Notes: a model not told the origin generated them from the sequence alone. 17,926 bases of DNA from CAYLSV01 sp964386435 (GCA_964386435.1 CAYLSV010000070.1:1-17926), one strand, 5' to 3'. Positions 1 to 6,348 are shown, numbered from the stretch's first letter. Numbers and translations: made by a program.

Positions 1-1908
1 CTGGCGCGGCGTCGCCACGCCGCGGCAACGGCGGAGTGGGAGGCCGGCGGCCGGCCGGCGTGGTGGCGGCGGTGGCTGCTGGGCGAGACGGGCGAGGCGC
101 CGAAGCTCGAGGATTTCGACGAAAAGATCGAGGAGGAACTGCAGACGCACATCCTCGTCCGCGACCTCCCGCAAACCGCCCAAAACCGCTTGGAAAAGCT
201 CAAGCACGAGCTGCCCGGCCTTTACCTCGAGCCGGGCATGCGGCGGGTTTACCCGCACGGCGAGGTCGCCGCCCACCTCATCGGCCGCATCGGCAAGGTG
301 GCCCGCGAGGACCTCGCCGATGACCCGGCCGCCGACGAGCGGCTGCGGCGTTACCTGCCCAACGACCTGATCGGCCGGCAGGGGCTCGAACGCCTTGCCG
401 AGCCGACCCTCCGCGGCATTCGCGGCAGCGTCTACGAGGTCCACGTCGAGACGGCCGGCGACAACGCCACGGTCAACCGCCAGCGCATCGAGCCCAGCGC
501 CGGGCGAGACGTGCGGGCAACCATCGACATTGCCGTGCAAAGCGATTTGCAGGCGGCGTTGCAGAACGTGCGCTCGCCGAACATCGTCAACTTCGGCCGC
601 GACAGGTCGGTCGAGAAGTACAGCCGCAAGCCCATGCCCGGCGCGGCCGCGGTCGTCGACATCGAAACCGGCGACGTCCTGGCGATGGCCAGCTACCCGA
701 GCTTCGACCCCAACACGTACGACGAGGATTACGAAAAGCTGGTGGAAGACGCGGTGAATTTGCCGCTGCTGAACCGGGCGACGCTCGCCCCGCGCGAGGT
801 CGGCAGCACGATGAAGGTCCTGACCGGCATCGCCGGCATCGCCGAGGGCGTGGTGGCGGCCGACGAGCGGATCGAGTGCGACGGCTACCTGCACTTGCCC
901 TACGAACGCCGCGACGGCACGACGGTGATGCGCACGCTGCAAACCGGGCGGTGCTGGACGCAAAGCATGTTCGGCGACCTGGGCCGCCACCACGCCATCG
1001 GCGGCGGCGACCCGCACCCGACCGGCTTGCTCCGCTACGACGAAGCGTTGCAACGCTCGTGCAACGTCTACTTTGAAACCGTCGGCGACCGCCTGAAGCT
1101 CGACGCGCTGGGCGAGTGGCAGCGCCGGTTCGGCCTGGGCGAGCCGGTCGGCATCGGGTTGCCCGAGCGGGGCGGGCGGACCAGTGAAGAATTCCGCGGC
1201 GACGCCACCGAGCGGCGGAGCGAGAGCTGGTTCAACGCCATCGGCCAGGGGCAGGTCCAGGCGACGCCGCTGCAAATGGCCGCCGCCATCGCGGCCGTGG
1301 CGCGGCGGGGCGAGTGGGTGCAGCCGCGGGTGGTCGATGATGTGCCGCAACAACGCTGGCAGATCAACGCCCCGAGCCGGGCGTGGGATTTGGCGATCAG
1401 CGGCATGGCCGACGTCGTCCACACCCGCGCCGGCACCGGCCGCACCGGGTTCGGGCAGTACCTCGAAGAGACCTTCCCCGATTTGCGCCTGGCCGCCAAA
1501 ACCGGCACGGCCTCGGCGTCGCGGTTGAGGGTGAAGGACGAGGCGGGCATTTGGCAGTACGTGCCGTTCGCCGCCACCAACCTCACCGCCGACGCCGACC
1601 GCAACGGCGACGGGCAACTCGACGACGCCGAGGCCCTTGTCCCCGACCGCGCCGCCGGGGCCACCGCCCCGTGGTACCACACGCTCACCCGCTACGACAT
1701 GGCCGCCCGCGGCTACGTCGTCCACCTCGATTCGAGCGGCAACCTGCAGGCCCAAAGCCACAGCTGGTGCGTCGGCTTCGCCCCGGCCCAGAACCCGACG
1801 GTCGCCTTCGCCATCATGATCGACCACGGCGGCAGCGGCGGCACCGCCGCCGGCAGCGTGGCCGTCGAACTGGTAAAGAGTTTGAAGGCGCACGGCTATG
1901 TGGAGTGA
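1..1908 (+). CDS. mrdA: Penicillin-binding protein 2-type transpeptidase, 5' truncated
   Basis: Class B penicillin-binding protein that cross-links peptidoglycan during side-wall growth; it would act in the periplasm, anchored by an N-terminal helix that lies outside the window. The frame is open from base 1, so the start is missing. The dimerisation domain is recognisable (YPHGEVAAHLIGRIG near 244-288, then LIGRQGLERL). The three transpeptidase motifs are intact: SxxK as STMK (serine codon 805-807), SxN as SCN (1057-1065) and KTG in KTGTAS (1498-1506). Between KTG and the usual W.VGFAP segment (SWCVGFAP, near 1762-1785) there is an unusually long insert of roughly 75 residues that contains an EF-hand-like loop. 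The gene ends LKAHGYVE at a TGA. Downstream is a palindromic repeat rather than a rod gene. Family assignment is firm; choice of PBP2 over another class B PBP rests on overall layout. Confidence 0.9.
   Translation: MARRRHAAATAEWEAGGRPAWWRRWLLGETGEAPKLEDFDEKIEEELQTHILVRDLPQTAQNRLEKLKHELPGLYLEPGMRRVYPHGEVAAHLIGRIGKVAREDLADDPAADERLRRYLPNDLIGRQGLERLAEPTLRGIRGSVYEVHVETAGDNATVNRQRIEPSAGRDVRATIDIAVQSDLQAALQNVRSPNIVNFGRDRSVEKYSRKPMPGAAAVVDIETGDVLAMASYPSFDPNTYDEDYEKLVEDAVNLPLLNRATLAPREVGSTMKVLTGIAGIAEGVVAADERIECDGYLHLPYERRDGTTVMRTLQTGRCWTQSMFGDLGRHHAIGGGDPHPTGLLRYDEALQRSCNVYFETVGDRLKLDALGEWQRRFGLGEPVGIGLPERGGRTSEEFRGDATERRSESWFNAIGQGQVQATPLQMAAAIAAVARRGEWVQPRVVDDVPQQRWQINAPSRAWDLAISGMADVVHTRAGTGRTGFGQYLEETFPDLRLAAKTGTASASRLRVKDEAGIWQYVPFAATNLTADADRNGDGQLDDAEALVPDRAAGATAPWYHTLTRYDMAARGYVVHLDSSGNLQAQSHSWCVGFAPAQNPTVAFAIMIDHGGSGGTAAGSVAVELVKSLKAHGYVE
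1597..1632 (+). other. EF-hand-like calcium loop encoded inside the PBP2 transpeptidase domain
   Basis: The codons read DRNGDGQLDDAE. This fits the canonical 12-residue EF-hand loop: acidic or Asn at positions 1, 3 and 5, Gly at 6, a hydrophobic residue at 8, Asp at 9 and Glu at 12. It sits about 33 residues after KTG in a family-atypical insert. Calcium binding is inferred from the motif only. Confidence 0.7.
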
Positions 1909-1910
1909 GA

Positions 1911-2094
1911 CCTTTGTTGTTGGTCCTTTGTCCTTTGTCCTTGGTTCTTTGTCCGTTGTCCGTTGTCCGTGGTCCGTGGTCAGTTGCTGCACACCAGCGG
2001 ACGTCCGCCCGCGTGAGCAACGGACCACGGACCACGGACCACTGACAAAGGACAAGGAACAAAGGACAAAGAACAAAGGACCATCAACCCCGTT
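1911..2094. repeat. Long inverted repeat of heptamer words (element A)
   Basis: The spacer between mrdA and the next gene is almost entirely palindromic. The left arm 1922-1988 and right arm 2016-2082 are each 67 nt and pair without gaps at 60 of 67 positions. Each arm is a run of 7-mers in register: from 1925 on, CCTTTGT, CCTTTGT, CCTTGGT, TCTTTGT, CCGTTGT twice, CCGTGGT twice; from 2020 on the right arm has ACGGACC three times, then AAGGACA-type words. The 27-nt loop holds a perfect 12-bp palindrome, GCGGACGTCCGC (1997-2008). The arms are clearly less GC-rich than the flanking genes. Open frames through it (translations such as VLGSLSVV) are artefacts of the repeat. Confidence 0.93.
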
Positions 2095-2121
2095 GACAAC
2101 CCGCCCCCGGCGTGGAACGTT
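2093..2121 (+). promoter_or_regulatory. Sigma-70-like promoter of the DUF3592-like gene
   Basis: A perfect TTGACA (2093-2098) is followed by a 17-nt spacer and AACGTT (2116-2121), a -10 with one mismatch to TANNNT, ending 6 nt before the ATG at 2128. The -35 touches the outer edge of inverted-repeat element A. Confidence 0.6.
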
Positions 2122-2127
2122 GTCAGC

Positions 2128-2868
2128 ATGAGCGCCCCCGCCCAACCCGACTTGCGCCGCGGCATTGGGCGGCGGGCGTGGGGGGAGCAGCCGGTCCGCC
2201 TTTGGCTCGTCGCCGCCCTCGCCGTGGCGGGCATCACGCTGGTCTTCACGCTCGCCGCGCTGGGGCAGTGGTGGGACGACCGCGACGTCGTCGTCAACGG
2301 CCAGCCGGCCACGGCCACGATCGTGCAGATCAACGGCAGCAACCGGGCGTACGAAGTCAGCCGCGACAACCGCCTGGTCGTCAACCTCCGCGTGGTGCGC
2401 GAGGACGGGCAGGAGTTTTCTCAGAACGCCCACACCCTCAGCCGCGAACCCGGCGAGGTCATCAGCATCGGCGACGAGCTACCGGTCCGCATCCGGCCGC
2501 TGGGGGCAATCTTCGAGCTCAGCGACCGCACCGAGCCGCCGCCGCTGTTCGAGCGGCTCATCGTCGTGCCGGGCCTCTTGGCGATCCTGCTGGGCGTGGC
2601 GGCGGTGGCGTGGTGGAAGTGGCGGACCATCACCAAGCTCGCCCGGCAGGGCGTGGTGCGGCCGGCCCAAGTCGTCGGCCTCCGCGGCACGCCGCTGGCA
2701 CCGCTCAAGTCGCTGGTGCGGTTCGCCTATCAGGACGACGAGGCCGACCGGCGAATCCACACGCTGCTCCATAACCGCCCGGCGCCGGCGGCGGGGGAGC
2801 CGCTGGACGTGCTGAGCTTCCCCGGCAAGAGCCGCCCGGCGGTGGCGGCCGACCGCTACCGCGCGTAG
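2128..2868 (+). CDS. Two-TM membrane protein, DUF3592-like
   Basis: A 246-residue protein of unknown biochemical role. A hydrophobic segment near residues 24-46 is followed by an extracytoplasmic beta-rich domain (about 50-135, with the pattern G.pa.AtIv.i.. and R.EDGQEFSQNAHT) and a second hydrophobic segment near 144-163; a cytoplasmic tail of about 80 residues closes it. This arrangement, a small beta domain between two helices, resembles DUF3592 proteins, but I see no catalytic motif. The ATG at 2128 is chosen because it follows a good -35/-10 pair. The stop TAG (2866-2868) forms part of the -10 box of cysC, 9 nt upstream of the cysC ATG. No functional link to cysC is evident from the protein. 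Confidence 0.75.
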   Translation: MSAPAQPDLRRGIGRRAWGEQPVRLWLVAALAVAGITLVFTLAALGQWWDDRDVVVNGQPATATIVQINGSNRAYEVSRDNRLVVNLRVVREDGQEFSQNAHTLSREPGEVISIGDELPVRIRPLGAIFELSDRTEPPPLFERLIVVPGLLAILLGVAAVAWWKWRTITKLARQGVVRPAQVVGLRGTPLAPLKSLVRFAYQDDEADRRIHTLLHNRPAPAAGEPLDVLSFPGKSRPAVAADRYRA

Positions 2869-2871
2869 GTT
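2866..2871 (+). promoter_or_regulatory. -10 box (TAGGTT) of cysC
   Basis: TAGGTT ends exactly 6 nt before the cysC ATG. Its first three bases are the stop codon of the preceding gene. There is no Shine-Dalgarno sequence between them, which suggests a leaderless transcript. Confidence 0.5.
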
Positions 2872-2877
2872 GCCGCC

Positions 2878-3486
2878 ATGCCCGACGCCGCCGCCAACCT
2901 CACCTACCACGGCGGCGATGTCGCCGCCGCCGACCGTGCCAAGCTGCTGGGCGGCCACGGGGCCACCGTGTGGTTCACCGGCCTTTCCGGCAGCGGCAAG
3001 TCGACCGTCGCCGTCGCCGTGGAGAAGGCGCTGTTCGCCCGTGGCCGCGCCGCCTACCGCCTCGACGGCGACAACATCCGCCTGGGCCTCAACGCCGGCT
3101 TGAGTTTCAGCGAGACCGACCGCACCGAGAACGTCCGCCGCGTCGGCGAGGTCGCCAAGCTCATGGCCGACGCCGGGCTGGTGTGTTTGGTCAGCTTCAT
3201 CAGCCCCCTCGCCGCCGACCGCGAAAGGGCCCGCGCCGCCCACGCCGCCGGCGGCCAGCGGTTCTACGAGGTCCACGTCGACGTCCCCCTCGCCGAGGCC
3301 GAACGCCGCGACCCCAAAGGCCTGTACCAAAAAGCCCGCGCCGGCGAGATCAGGGACTTCACCGGCATCAGCGCTCCGTACGAGGCTCCGGAGTCGCCAG
3401 ACCTTCGCTTGGACACCAGCACGATGACGCTGGCCGAAGAGGTCGCGGCCGTGCTGAAGCTGCTCGAAGACGCCGGCGCCGCTTAG
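2878..3486 (+). CDS. cysC: Adenylylsulfate (APS) kinase
   Basis: Phosphorylates APS to PAPS with ATP, in the cytoplasm, for sulfate assimilation or for sulfotransferase donors. The 202-residue length is normal for stand-alone CysC. The Walker A motif is GLSGSGKS (residues 35-42); other family signatures are DGDNIR (63-68), the run around RTENVRRVGEVAKL (82-95), SFISP (106-110) and DPKGLYQKAR (145-154). No ATP sulfurylase (cysD, cysN or sat) is in the window, so the partner enzyme must be elsewhere. An IS5-type element abuts the 3' end: the stop codon is TAG with T and A from the target duplication and G from the IS terminus. The uninterrupted site would also have read TAG, so the protein is unchanged by the insertion. 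Assignment is firm. Confidence 0.95.
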   Translation: MPDAAANLTYHGGDVAAADRAKLLGGHGATVWFTGLSGSGKSTVAVAVEKALFARGRAAYRLDGDNIRLGLNAGLSFSETDRTENVRRVGEVAKLMADAGLVCLVSFISPLAADRERARAAHAAGGQRFYEVHVDVPLAEAERRDPKGLYQKARAGEIRDFTGISAPYEAPESPDLRLDTSTMTLAEEVAAVLKLLEDAGAA

Positions 3487-3507
3487 AGGGTGTTCAAGAA
3501 GTCGACG
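3486..3507 (+). repeat. Left terminal inverted repeat of the IS
   Basis: A 22-nt terminus beginning GAGGGTGTTC. It matches the reverse complement of 4348-4369 at 21 of 22 positions (T versus C at the sixth base). Confidence 0.92.
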
Positions 3508-3513
3508 CCGCGG

Positions 3514-3519
3514 TAGCTT
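3514..3519 (+). promoter_or_regulatory. -10 box (TAGCTT) of the transposase
   Basis: TAGCTT ends 6 nt before the transposase ATG at 3526, the same geometry as the host genes here. It lies inside the IS, just after the left terminal repeat. Confidence 0.45.
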
Positions 3520-3525
3520 GTCGGT

Positions 3526-4361
3526 ATGGCAAGGACGCCGTACCCGACGGACCTCACGCCCCGGCAGTGGGCGTTCATCGAGCCGATGATCCCGCCCGAG
3601 CGGCCCGGCGGACGCCACCGCACCGTCGACATGCGCGAGATCGTCAACGCCGTCCTCTACCTCCTGCGCAACGGCTGCTCGTGGCGGTCGATCCCCCACG
3701 ACCTACCCAAGTGGCAAAGCGTCCGCCACTACTACGACCGCTTCGTGGCCGACGGCACGTGGCAGAGGATCCACGACACGCTGCGCGAGCAGGTGCGGCA
3801 CAAGGCGGGTCGTCGCACCACGCCCTCGGCGGCGATCGTCGACAGCCAGACGGTCAAGACCCCGGAAAAAGGGGGCCCCGAGGTCACGACGCGGCCAAGA
3901 AGACCGTCGGCCGCAAGCGGCACATCGCCGTCGACACGCTGGGGCTGATCCTGACCGTCGTGGTGCATGCGGCCGACGTGCAGGACCGTCTTGGCGTGCA
4001 GGACCGTCTTGGCGTGCAGGACCGTCTTGGCGTGCGGCGGGTGCTGCGGCAGTTGCGGCAGTTGCGGCAGTTCCCCGAGCTGCTGACGATCTTCGCCGAC
4101 GGCGGCTACTCGGGCCGGCCGGTGAAGTGGGCGGCGGCGACGGGCGGGTGGCTGCTTCGGATCGTCAAGAAGCCAAGGTCGGGCCGGTTCGAGGTGTTGC
4201 CCAGGCGGTGGGTGGTCGAGCGGACGTTCGCGTGGCTGGGGCGGTACCGTCGGCTGAGCAAGGACTACGAGCAGCACCCGCGCAGCAGCGAAACAATGAT
4301 CCGCCTGGCGATGATCAACCTGATGGTCCACCGACTACGGCCAGAATCGTCGACTTCTTGA
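3526..4361 (+). CDS. IS5-family DDE transposase, reading frame split by -1 shift
   Basis: Catalyses cut-and-paste or replicative movement of the surrounding IS. The N-terminal part (ATG at 3526, frame through about 3870) carries the IS5 N-terminal domain (LTPRQWAFIEPMIPP, LRNGCSWRSIPHDLPKW) and the first catalytic Asp in AIVDSQTVK. The homologous continuation (KKTVGRKRHIAVDTLGL, IFADGGYSG with the second Asp, WVVERTFAWLGRYRRL with the Glu) is in the -1 frame, ending 4361. The switch falls at the A5G5C4 run 3866-3879, after the codons GAA AAA GGG. This may be programmed -1 slippage, which is known in parts of the IS5 family, or a simple indel that kills the gene; the sequence alone does not decide. 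Two in-frame tandem expansions (3978-4031, 4045-4071) lie between the Asp residues. Confidence 0.85.
3978..4031 (+). repeat. 18-nt tandem repeat, three perfect copies, inside the transposase
   Basis: Three identical copies of an 18-nt unit (3978-3995, 3996-4013, 4014-4031) encode VQDRLG three times in the transposase frame. Related transposases normally have a single VQDRxGA here, so it is an expansion within the catalytic domain. Confidence 0.9.
4045..4071 (+). repeat. 9-nt tandem repeat, three copies, inside the transposase
   Basis: TGCGGCAGT is repeated three times without change, encoding the LRQLRQLRQ stretch just before FPELLTIFADGGYSG. Confidence 0.88.
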
Positions 4362-4369
4362 ACGCCCTC
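4348..4369 (-). repeat. Right terminal inverted repeat of the IS
   Basis: Pairs with 3486-3507 (21 of 22). It overlaps the last codons of the transposase, whose stop is at 4359-4361. The TTA duplication follows at 4370-4372. Confidence 0.92.
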
Positions 4370-4372
4370 TTA

Positions 4373-4527
4373 GACCCAACCGCACCTCAACGCCGCCGAA
4401 ACTGCCTCCGCCTCGTGGAGGCACAGCGTGCGTAGCCCCGCTGCTACGCAGCGGTGGGGGCTCCAGCGGTGTCGAGGTGAAAGGTGTTCTGCGAGCACAC
4501 CGTGCGCCGGCCGGAAACCAGCGGCGT
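4373..4527. other. Convergent spacer with two hairpins between IS/cysC and hisH
   Basis: No gene is seen in this 155-nt spacer. It holds a 7-bp hairpin (4403-4409 with 4417-4423, TGCCTCC/GGAGGCA) and a second hairpin centred on 4438-4454, which on the minus strand reads CCGCTGCGTAGCAGCGG. Neither is followed by a clear T-tract. The 29 nt at 4451-4479 closely match 8806-8834. This was originally the 3' flank of cysC before the IS inserted. Confidence 0.7.
4438..4454 (-). repeat. CGTAG-loop hairpin, copy 1
   Basis: On the minus strand CCGCTG-CGTAG-CAGCGG. Same design as 8793-8809 and 10185-10201, with different but complementary stem pairs next to an invariant CGTAG centre. Confidence 0.7.
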
Positions 4528-5133
4528 TCACAACCTCGAGAAGTTTTGCAGGATTGTCAGCCCCACGTCCTGGCTCTTTTCCGGGTGAAACTGTGTGGCG
4601 TAAATGTTGCCGTGCCACAGGGCGCTCACCACTGGGCCGCCGTAGTCGGTGGTCGCGGCGACGTGTTGATCGGTCACGACGTGGTAGGCGTGGACGAAGT
4701 AGGCGTGCGCACCCTGCTGCAGGCCGGCGAACAGCGGGCAGGCCGCGTCGAAATCGAGGGCGTTCCAGCCCATGTGAGGCACCTTCAGGCCGGCCGTGCG
4801 GTCGACGTCGAACCGCCGGCACTCGCCCGGCAAAAGGCCTAGGCCAGGGTGTTCGCCGTCCTCGTGACCCTTCTCGACGAACAACTGCATGCCGAGGCAG
4901 ATGCCCAGCAGTGGCCGGCCGGTGGCGGCGAACCGCGTGATCGCCTCGCCCAGGCCGCTGGCTCGCAGGTGAGTCGAGGCGTCGCCGAACGCGCCGACGC
5001 CGGGGACGATCAGCTTATCACAGCCACCGACCTCGCTTGGCGTGCGGACCATCATCGCCCCGTCGGCGACGTGCTCCAGCGCCCGCTGCACGCTGCGGAG
5101 GTTGCCCATGCCGTAGTCGAGGATGCCGAGCAT
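4528..5133 (-). CDS. hisH: Imidazole glycerol phosphate synthase, glutaminase subunit
   Basis: Class I glutamine amidotransferase that supplies ammonia to HisF in histidine biosynthesis (cytoplasmic). The 201-residue length is normal. Visible motifs are DYGMGNLRSV at the N-terminus (residues 6-15), oxyanion and nucleophile region GICLGMQ (Cys79), VPHMGWN (118-124) and the catalytic QFHPEKS (His183, Glu185). The frame stays open to 5202, but the extra residues would be translated from inverted-repeat element B, and family alignment places the start at the MLGILDYG methionine (5133). The position 6 nt upstream holds TCACTT, only a weak match to the TANNNT box common here, and it lies in the repeat. 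No hisF or hisA neighbours it. Confidence 0.95.
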   Translation of the reverse strand: MLGILDYGMGNLRSVQRALEHVADGAMMVRTPSEVGGCDKLIVPGVGAFGDASTHLRASGLGEAITRFAATGRPLLGICLGMQLFVEKGHEDGEHPGLGLLPGECRRFDVDRTAGLKVPHMGWNALDFDAACPLFAGLQQGAHAYFVHAYHVVTDQHVAATTDYGGPVVSALWHGNIYATQFHPEKSQDVGLTILQNFSRL

Positions 5134-5139
5134 GGGCCG

Positions 5140-5233
5140 AAGTGATGAGTGATGATTTGCGGAGTGATGAATGCCGGAATTGGAGATTGCGGGGTTCGGC
5201 ACTCATCACTCCGCAACTCATCATTCATCACTT
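5140..5233. repeat. Inverted repeat of GATGAGT-like words (element B)
   Basis: Left arm 5140-5175 and right arm 5198-5233 are complementary at 33 of 36 positions without gaps, with a 22-nt loop. The arms are built from short related words (GTGATGAGTGATGA and similar), in the same style as elements A and D but with a different word. It fills the space between the stop of the OmpA-like gene and the hisH start, both on the minus strand. It lacks a terminal T-tract. Confidence 0.9.
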
Positions 5234-5238
5234 TCACC

Positions 5239-5910
5239 TCACCGCGTCAGCACGACGATTTCCACGCGGCGGTTGTCGGCCTTGTCGTCGCTGCGGGGTT
5301 GGTGCTCACCGTAGGCGGCGGCGCTGAGGCGGGCGGGGTCGATGCCTTGGTCCTTCAGGTACCGCATGACCGTCAGCGCCCGGGCGCTGGCGAGGCCGAA
5401 GTTGTCGGTGTACAGGCCGACCGTCTTGGTCACCGGATCGGCGTCGGTGTGGCCCTCGACGCGGACGGGGTTGCCGGCGTAATCGTTCTGCAGCGCGGCG
5501 ACGACGTTGTCGAGCGTCTGGAGCGACGACTCCTTCAGGTCGCTGCGGCCGCTGCCGAACAGCACGTCGCCGGCGACGGCGACGGTCAGCTCGCCGGTGT
5601 CGGGGTCGAAGCTCGTGTCGGTGCCGGCAATGTCGGGCACCTCCATCATCTGCATCGAATCGCTCGCCGGCTGGGCGTCGAGCTGCATGCGCAGCGAATC
5701 GGCCTCGGCCTGGCTTTGGGCGAGCTGGTTCTGGAGGTCGATGACTGTCTGCCCGTCGACGCTGCCGCCCTGCACCCGCTCCAGCTCGGTCCGCAACGCC
5801 CGGTTCTCCTCGAACAGCGACAAATTCTCATCGTGCAGCCGGTTCTGGCAACCTCCGGCAAGCGTCGCAACGGCAAGCAGCGGCAGGGCGGTGAGGGCGA
5901 GGCGGTTCAT
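5239..5910 (-). CDS. OmpA-family peptidoglycan-binding lipoprotein
   Basis: A 223-residue outer-membrane or envelope lipoprotein, probably tethering membrane to peptidoglycan. A hydrophobic signal is followed by the lipobox LAGGC, giving a lipidated Cys21. Residues about 27-80 (ENLSLFEENRALRTELERVQ... LQNQLAQSQAEADSLRMQL) look like coiled coil. The C-terminal OmpA domain follows from about residue 110: FGSGRSDLKESSLQTLDNV, VEGHTDADPV, NFGLASARALTVMRYL and NRRVEIVV near the end. The frame extends upstream to 5994, but the lipoprotein signal and a -10-like box fix the start at 5910. Neighbours on the same strand are the LapA-like gene upstream and hisH downstream, each separated by a palindromic repeat. 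Confidence 0.9.
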   Translation of the reverse strand: MNRLALTALPLLAVATLAGGCQNRLHDENLSLFEENRALRTELERVQGGSVDGQTVIDLQNQLAQSQAEADSLRMQLDAQPASDSMQMMEVPDIAGTDTSFDPDTGELTVAVAGDVLFGSGRSDLKESSLQTLDNVVAALQNDYAGNPVRVEGHTDADPVTKTVGLYTDNFGLASARALTVMRYLKDQGIDPARLSAAAYGEHQPRSDDKADNRRVEIVVLTR

Positions 5911-5916
5911 AAGGCG

Positions 5917-5922
5917 AATGTA
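5917..5922 (-). promoter_or_regulatory. -10 box (TACATT) of the OmpA-like gene
   Basis: On the minus strand TACATT ends 6 nt before the ATG at 5910. This supports that start and a leaderless transcript. Confidence 0.5.
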
Positions 5923-5928
5923 TGCGGA

Positions 5929-6027
5929 GAAGTTTGGCGTGGTGAAGTGTGACGTGGTGAATTTCCGGATCGGCTGGCGAGGCGTGTCCGGCAAATCACC
6001 AAATCAAACTTCACCACGTCAAACTTT
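5929..6027. repeat. Inverted repeat with 15-nt internal periodicity (element C)
   Basis: Left arm 5929-5968 pairs with right arm 5988-6027 over 40 nt with a handful of mismatches and a 19-nt loop. Each arm contains two adjacent 15-nt units of the form GTTTGACGTGGTGAA (7+8 rather than pure heptamers). The right arm includes the stop codon (6019-6021) of the LapA-like gene. Confidence 0.85.
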
Positions 6028-6336
6028 CCCGCCCGCCTGGCGCATGTCGCGGATCTCGCGTTCGAGTTGGTCGGCCCGCTTCTTCTCCCGCAGCCGCCTC
6101 GCTTGGCCGCCGCTGAAGATGAGCATGCGGCCCAAGAGCGCCAGCACGCCGCCGGTCGCGCCGGCGATCAGGATGACGACCAGCACCTTCGTCTGGAACA
6201 CGTCGGTAAACGGCAGGTACCAGACCTCGGTGTTCTCGCTGCCGTTGTTCCAGAGGAACAGCAGCGCCCACATCGCCACGACGACGAACGCGATGATCTT
6301 CGTCCAGAAACGGATCCGCAGGAAGAGGTCGCTCAT
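6019..6336 (-). CDS. Small two-TM membrane protein, LapA (DUF1049)-like
   Basis: A 105-residue integral membrane protein. Two hydrophobic helices (about residues 12-30 and 49-68) are joined by a short loop with a WYLPFTDVFQTK sequence, and are followed by a charged tail (RRLREKKRADQLEREIRDMRQ, about 79-99) that is probably helical or coiled coil. This topology and the loop resemble LapA/DUF1049 proteins, which take part in envelope assembly in other bacteria; the role here is not shown by sequence. The gene starts 12 nt after the stop of the prepilin peptidase gene and carries its own -10-like box in that gap. Its last codons fall in inverted repeat C. Confidence 0.75.
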   Translation of the reverse strand: MSDLFLRIRFWTKIIAFVVVAMWALLFLWNNGSENTEVWYLPFTDVFQTKVLVVILIAGATGGVLALLGRMLIFSGGQARRLREKKRADQLEREIRDMRQAGGKV

Positions 6337-6342
6337 CGCGTC

Positions 6343-6348
6343 ATCGTA
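6343..6348 (-). promoter_or_regulatory. -10 box (TACGAT) of the LapA-like gene
   Basis: On the minus strand TACGAT ends 6 nt before the ATG at 6336 and directly abuts the TGA stop of the upstream peptidase gene (6349-6351). Confidence 0.5.

Larger units (their letters stand above)
3486..4369 (+). mobile_element. IS5-family insertion sequence, 884 bp
   Basis: The element is bounded by 22-bp terminal inverted repeats with one mismatch (3486-3507 and 4348-4369, starting GAGGG) and flanked by direct TTA duplications (3483-3485 and 4370-4372). Size, a TNA-type duplication and a DDE transposase split over two frames agree with the IS427-like group of IS5. It lies at the end of cysC in the same orientation. 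The termini are nearly perfect, so the insertion looks recent. Confidence 0.92.

Noticed and set aside
1911..2094. CRISPR-like array
   Set aside because: The heptamers are contiguous with no spacers, no 24-40 nt repeats and no cas genes.
1898..2131. ORFs across element A with VLGSLSVV and RTTDHGPLTK type translations
   Set aside because: They are translations of heptamer repeats on both strands and have no independent coding signal.
2479..3699. Long minus-strand frame of 406 codons opposite cysC
   Set aside because: It runs antisense to the clearly coding DUF3592-like and cysC genes and into the IS; its product is low-complexity Val/Gly/Ala/Arg with no motif, typical of GC-rich antisense frames.
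5134..5202. N-terminal extension of hisH
   Set aside because: The added residues come from inverted repeat B; family length and the MLGILDYG start support 5133.
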